A stretch of DNA of 8,371 bases. Origin: Planctomycetaceae bacterium UBA4732. GTDB lineage: Bacteria > Planctomycetota > Planctomycetia > Gemmatales > Gemmataceae. Positions 5,978 to 8,371 of this stretch are shown piece after piece. Location: NCBI GenBank assembly GCA_002404095.1, contig DHJA01000123.1:1-8371 (forward strand), written 5' to 3'. Under the pieces are notes generated by a model. That model did no database searches. It saw only the letters and a list, made by a program, of their open reading frames with translations, and was not told the origin of the DNA. The translations under genes and the position numbers were made by a program. Numbering within the stretch: position 1 is the first letter of the stretch; the number at the start of each line of letters is the position of its first letter.

Positions 5978-7351
5978 ATGACCGTCGCCACCGCCTGTAT
6001 GGATCAGGCCTCCCTGAAAAGCCTGCTGGACCACGGGGCCGCCCCCGACGAGATCGAGCGCCTGGCGGGACACCTCGAAACATGCACCCGCTGCGGAGAA
6101 ACCGTTGACAGCTTGCTAGCGTTCGATCCCACCGCGGCCGCCCTACGCGGTGCCAAGGTCGAAGCGGACGAACCGTCGGTCCAACTGCTCCGCGCCCGCC
6201 TCGCCAAGCTGCGGCCCGCCGCCGCTTCCCAGGAGACAACGACTGGCGCGAACACGCATAGCGCCGCGTCACCGCCTTCCATCAATGCGACGAAGGACAA
6301 AAGCGTATCGCTGGCACCGCCGCAGCTGCCCGACGAGATCGGCCGGCTGGGCGGGTATCGCCTCCTCGCCGAACTGGGCCGCGGCGGCATGGGCGTCGTT
6401 TACAAGGCGGAAGACCTCAAGCTGAAACGGCTCGTCGCCCTCAAGGTGATGGCGCCCGGCCTGGCCGCCGACGAGGCCTCGCGCCAGCGCTTCCTACGCG
6501 AAGCTGTGGCAATGGCCGCCGTCCACCACGACAACATCGTCGTCATCCATGCCGTTGATGAGGACAACGGCGTACCCTTCCTGGCGATGGAGTTCCTCCA
6601 AGGGATGCCGCTGGACAAATGGCTGAAGGGCGGCCGCAAGGCGACGCCGGTCCAGGTGCTGAAGATTGGCCGTGAGATCGCCGAGGGGCTGGCGGCCGCC
6701 CACGAACGCGGCCTGATCCACCGCGACATCAAGCCCGGCAACATCTGGCTCGATTCCGCCCATAAGGGACGGGTAAAGATTCTGGATTTCGGCCTCGCCC
6801 GCTCCGGGACAGAGGACGTTCACCTGACGCATAGCGGGGCGATCGTCGGCACGCCGGCTTACATGGCCCCGGAGCAGGCTCGCGCCGAGAAGGTCGATGC
6901 CCGCAGTGACTTGTTCAGCCTCGGTTGCGTGCTGTACAGGCTCTGTACCGGGACCATGCCGTTTGCCGGCGATACGACGATGGCCCTGCTCATGGCCCTG
7001 GCGCTGGACCATCCCAAGACGGTGTGCGAACTAAACCCCGAAATACCGGTTGCGCTGTCCGATCTGGTGACGCGACTGCTGGAAAAGGAGCCGGCGAAGC
7101 GGCCGCAGTCGGCCCGCGAGGTGGTCCAGGCGATCCAGGCGATTGGCCGCGCGCCGGCCAGTAGTTCCTCCTTGGATGAGCGAGCGGTGGGGTTTATCCC
7201 CGCCGTTGGGACGAAACCCGCCGGGATAAACCCGGCGGCTCGCACAGAGACCATCGCAACTGCGCCCCGGCGCCTGCTTCGGGTGGAAAGAAGCGGCGGC
7301 CGTGGGTTTTGGCGAGCGTGGCGGCGGGGTTTGTGGCGACCGCGATCATAG
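5978..7351 (+). CDS. Ser/Thr protein kinase with N-terminal zinc anti-sigma-like motif; C-terminus out of frame
   Basis: This is a Hanks-type kinase of 457 residues as read. The kinase domain spans about 127-390: glycine loop GRGGMGVVYKAED (134-146), ATP lysine Lys156 in ALKVM, catalytic loop HRDIKPGN (248-255), DFG at 270-272, and activation-segment end GTPAYMAPEQ (291-300), so all key catalytic residues are present. Residues 7-39 form Cys7-x24-His32-x3-Cys36-x2-Cys39, the spacing of zinc anti-sigma (ZAS) motifs. Residues 55-118 are a low-complexity linker. The ATG at 5978 is favoured because a GGAG lies 7 bases upstream and because the alternative ATG at 5999 would lose Cys7. After residue 400 the frame runs through a palindromic repeat (GFIPAVGTKPAGINPAAR) and ends in Arg/Trp-rich nonsense. 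The expected transmembrane segment is in the frame one base back (7309 onward). The protein as read would be soluble. Confidence 0.93.
   Translation: MTVATACMDQASLKSLLDHGAAPDEIERLAGHLETCTRCGETVDSLLAFDPTAAALRGAKVEADEPSVQLLRARLAKLRPAAASQETTTGANTHSAASPPSINATKDKSVSLAPPQLPDEIGRLGGYRLLAELGRGGMGVVYKAEDLKLKRLVALKVMAPGLAADEASRQRFLREAVAMAAVHHDNIVVIHAVDEDNGVPFLAMEFLQGMPLDKWLKGGRKATPVQVLKIGREIAEGLAAAHERGLIHRDIKPGNIWLDSAHKGRVKILDFGLARSGTEDVHLTHSGAIVGTPAYMAPEQARAEKVDARSDLFSLGCVLYRLCTGTMPFAGDTTMALLMALALDHPKTVCELNPEIPVALSDLVTRLLEKEPAKRPQSAREVVQAIQAIGRAPASSSSLDERAVGFIPAVGTKPAGINPAARTETIATAPRRLLRVERSGGRGFWRAWRRGLWRPRS
7185..7238. repeat. REP-like hairpin doublet inside the kinase linker
   Basis: Two hairpins lie in inverted orientation. 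The left one pairs 7185-7192 with 7198-7205 around a TTTAT loop (one G-T type mismatch). The right one pairs 7218-7225 with 7231-7238 perfectly (CCGCCGGG/CCCGGCGG) around an ATAAA loop. The two hairpins are also inverted copies of each other, with GGGTTTATCCC (7190-7200) matching GGGATAAACCC (7223-7233) exactly. The kinase frame crosses the repeat without a stop, which adds the residues GFIPAVGTKPAGINPAA. It lies just after the kinase domain and just before the break in frame. Confidence 0.82.
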
Positions 7352-8328
7352 CGGCGATTGTCATCATCATCCGCGACAAGAACGGCGACAAAGTCGCCGA
7401 GGTCAATCTGGCGTCCGGCGTCAGCGCGGACATCCGCTATGAAGCGAATAAGGACGACAAAGCCGTCGCTCAGAAGCCGACGGTCGATGATGCTTGGCTC
7501 AAGCAGATCGCCGCGCTGCCGGCCGAAAAGCAGGTGGAAGCGGTATTCGCCAAAATGAAGGCGCTCAACCCCGGCTTCGATGGGAAGGAGACCCACAGTA
7601 CCGACAGTGTGGTGAGGCAACTGAATTTCGCTGTCAACAATGTGACGGACATTTCGCCGCTGCGGGCGCTGACGGGGCTGCAAGAACTCACTTGCAACGG
7701 GAGCGGGGAGCACGCACAGTTTTCCGACCTGTCGCCGCTGAAGGGCATGAAGCTGACGCGGCTGTCATGCCAAAATACGCAGGTGTCCGACCTTTCGCCG
7801 CTAAAGGACATGCCGCTGACGCTCTTGATCTGCGAAGCTACGCAGGTGTCCGACCTTACGCCGCTGAAGGGCATGTCTCATCTATGGCACCTGAACTGCG
7901 GTGGCACGAGAGTGTGCGACCTGTCGCCGTTGAAAGGGATTCCGCTGACCGACTTGGTTTGCTGGCGCACGCAGGTGTCCGATCTGTCGCCGCTGAAGGA
8001 GATGAAATTGACGCGCCTGGAGTGCCTCCACACGCAAGTGTCTGACCTTACGCCGTTGAAGGGAATGCCGCTGACGTTCTTATCCTGCGAACCTTCGCAG
8101 GTGTCCGACCTTACGCCGCTGAAGGGGATGCCGCTTATTTACCTATGCTGCTGCAGCACGCGGGTTTCCGATCTGTCGGTTCTGAAGGAGCTGCCGCTCA
8201 AGGGAATCTGGTGCGACTTCGTGCCTGAGCGCGACGCCAAGATTCTGCGCTCCATCAAGACGCTGGAGAAGATCAATGACAAGCCAGCGGCGGAGTTTTG
8301 GAAGGATGTGGACGCGAAGAAGGCGTAA
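7309..8328 (+). CDS. Transmembrane segment plus leucine-rich-repeat sensor domain, displaced C-terminal half of the kinase
   Basis: This 339-codon frame opens with a TTG at 7309, but the family resemblance starts earlier, at about 7285, with Gly-Gly-Lys-Lys-Arg-Arg-Pro-Trp, the basic cytoplasmic edge of the membrane helix (residues 2-21, ASVAAGFVATAIIAAIVIII). Then come RDKNGDKVAEVNLASG (22-37), a DAWLKQIAALPAEKQVEAVFAKMKAL helix region (61-86), and about nine leucine-rich repeats (101-310) of the pattern LxxLxCxxTxVSDLxPL. In planctomycete relatives this whole stretch follows a kinase domain in one polypeptide. The kinase frame ends at 7351, and this frame is offset from it by one base (-1), so the two read as a gene broken by loss of one base or gain of two. 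A separate start at the TTG is possible but lacks a well-placed Shine-Dalgarno. If translated alone it would be a membrane-anchored repeat protein with the repeats outside the cytoplasm. The stop at 8328 is followed by a dispersed repeat. Confidence 0.8.
   Translation: MASVAAGFVATAIIAAIVIIIRDKNGDKVAEVNLASGVSADIRYEANKDDKAVAQKPTVDDAWLKQIAALPAEKQVEAVFAKMKALNPGFDGKETHSTDSVVRQLNFAVNNVTDISPLRALTGLQELTCNGSGEHAQFSDLSPLKGMKLTRLSCQNTQVSDLSPLKDMPLTLLICEATQVSDLTPLKGMSHLWHLNCGGTRVCDLSPLKGIPLTDLVCWRTQVSDLSPLKEMKLTRLECLHTQVSDLTPLKGMPLTFLSCEPSQVSDLTPLKGMPLIYLCCCSTRVSDLSVLKELPLKGIWCDFVPERDAKILRSIKTLEKINDKPAAEFWKDVDAKKA
7753..8196 (+). repeat. Tandem 63-bp units encoding leucine-rich repeats
   Basis: Seven consecutive units start at 7753, 7816, 7882, 7945, 8008, 8071 and 8134. 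Six are 63 bp and one (7816-7881) is 66 bp. Each encodes LxxLxC, three variable residues, then VSDL(S/T)PLK and a Met/Ile-Pro-type end. The DNA for the VSDLxPLKG part is close to identical between units, while codons for the variable surface positions differ. Less regular repeats precede (from 7609) and follow (to about 8240). Confidence 0.88.
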
Positions 8329-8350
8329 TTGCGAGCAGCGCCGTGACTTG

Positions 8351-8371
8351 ACGAGCCGCGACCGTTAGGGA
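8351..8371. repeat. Partial copy of the 24-bp dispersed repeat, cut by the window edge
   Basis: The last 21 bases match the left arm of the 5207-5278 inverted repeat with one difference (T for A at 8366). It begins 22 bases after a stop codon, much as the earlier copy begins 8 bases after one. A matching inverted arm would be expected just beyond the window. Confidence 0.8.

Noticed and set aside
7280..7310. Programmed -1 frameshifting to join the kinase and the sensor
   Set aside because: The direction of shift is right, but no X XXY YYZ slippery heptamer is present in the kinase frame (the codons read GTG GAA AGA AGC), so it is not claimed.
6859..7713. Minus-strand open frame of 284 codons over the kinase/sensor junction
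   Set aside because: It reads through the palindromic repeat and the antisense of conserved domains; no family resemblance was seen.
7494..8045. Plus-strand frame of 183 codons overlapping the leucine-rich repeats
   Set aside because: It is an out-of-frame shadow of tandem repeats, giving periodic but meaningless AAEGH-type peptides.
7753..8196. Regularly spaced repeats as a CRISPR array
   Set aside because: The units are 63 bp head to tail within a continuous reading frame, encode leucine-rich repeats and have no unique spacers between identical repeats.

Overview
The window looks like chromosomal DNA from a planctomycete, most likely of the Gemmata group. This is judged from GC-rich DNA, an ECF sigma factor paired with a Ser/Thr kinase, a kinase-linked leucine-rich-repeat domain, a Uma2-family protein, a redoxin/cytochrome c/copper-monooxygenase fusion, and several families of short palindromic repeats next to or inside genes. 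The assignment rests on recalled family resemblance, not on a database search.

Layout. Positions 1-138 hold the tail of a broken IS4-type transposase that runs in from the left. It meets the 3' end of a minus-strand thioredoxin reductase gene (trxB, 115-1176). A 175-bp divergent intergenic region (1177-1351), made largely of a pair of mutually inverted palindromes, separates trxB from argA (N-acetylglutamate synthase, 1352-2659, first step of arginine synthesis). On the plus strand follow a Uma2-family nuclease-like protein (2717-3367) and a large exported lipoprotein that fuses a redoxin domain, a c-type heme motif and a type II copper monooxygenase-like domain (3432-5198). A perfect 24-bp inverted repeat (5207-5278) closes this block.

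The right half is a signalling module. An ECF-type sigma factor (5317-5877) is followed by a Ser/Thr protein kinase (5978-7351) whose first 39 residues carry a complete zinc anti-sigma-type motif (Cys-x24-His-x3-Cys-x2-Cys). The transmembrane segment and leucine-rich-repeat sensor that normally belong to such a kinase are in a different frame (7309-8328). A REP-like hairpin doublet lies in the linker just before the frame break. The gene is therefore either a frameshifted receptor kinase, two proteins made from one ancestral gene, or a sequencing error. If whole, the protein would read an extracytoplasmic signal through the repeat domain and pass it across the membrane to the kinase and perhaps to the sigma factor.

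The points most worth following are the split kinase, the zinc motif on the kinase next to its sigma factor, three different families of inverted palindrome doublets within 8 kb, the three-domain redox lipoprotein, and an insertion of about 31 residues in the thioredoxin reductase. No tRNA, rRNA or CRISPR array was seen, and no stretch longer than 300 bases lacks a gene.
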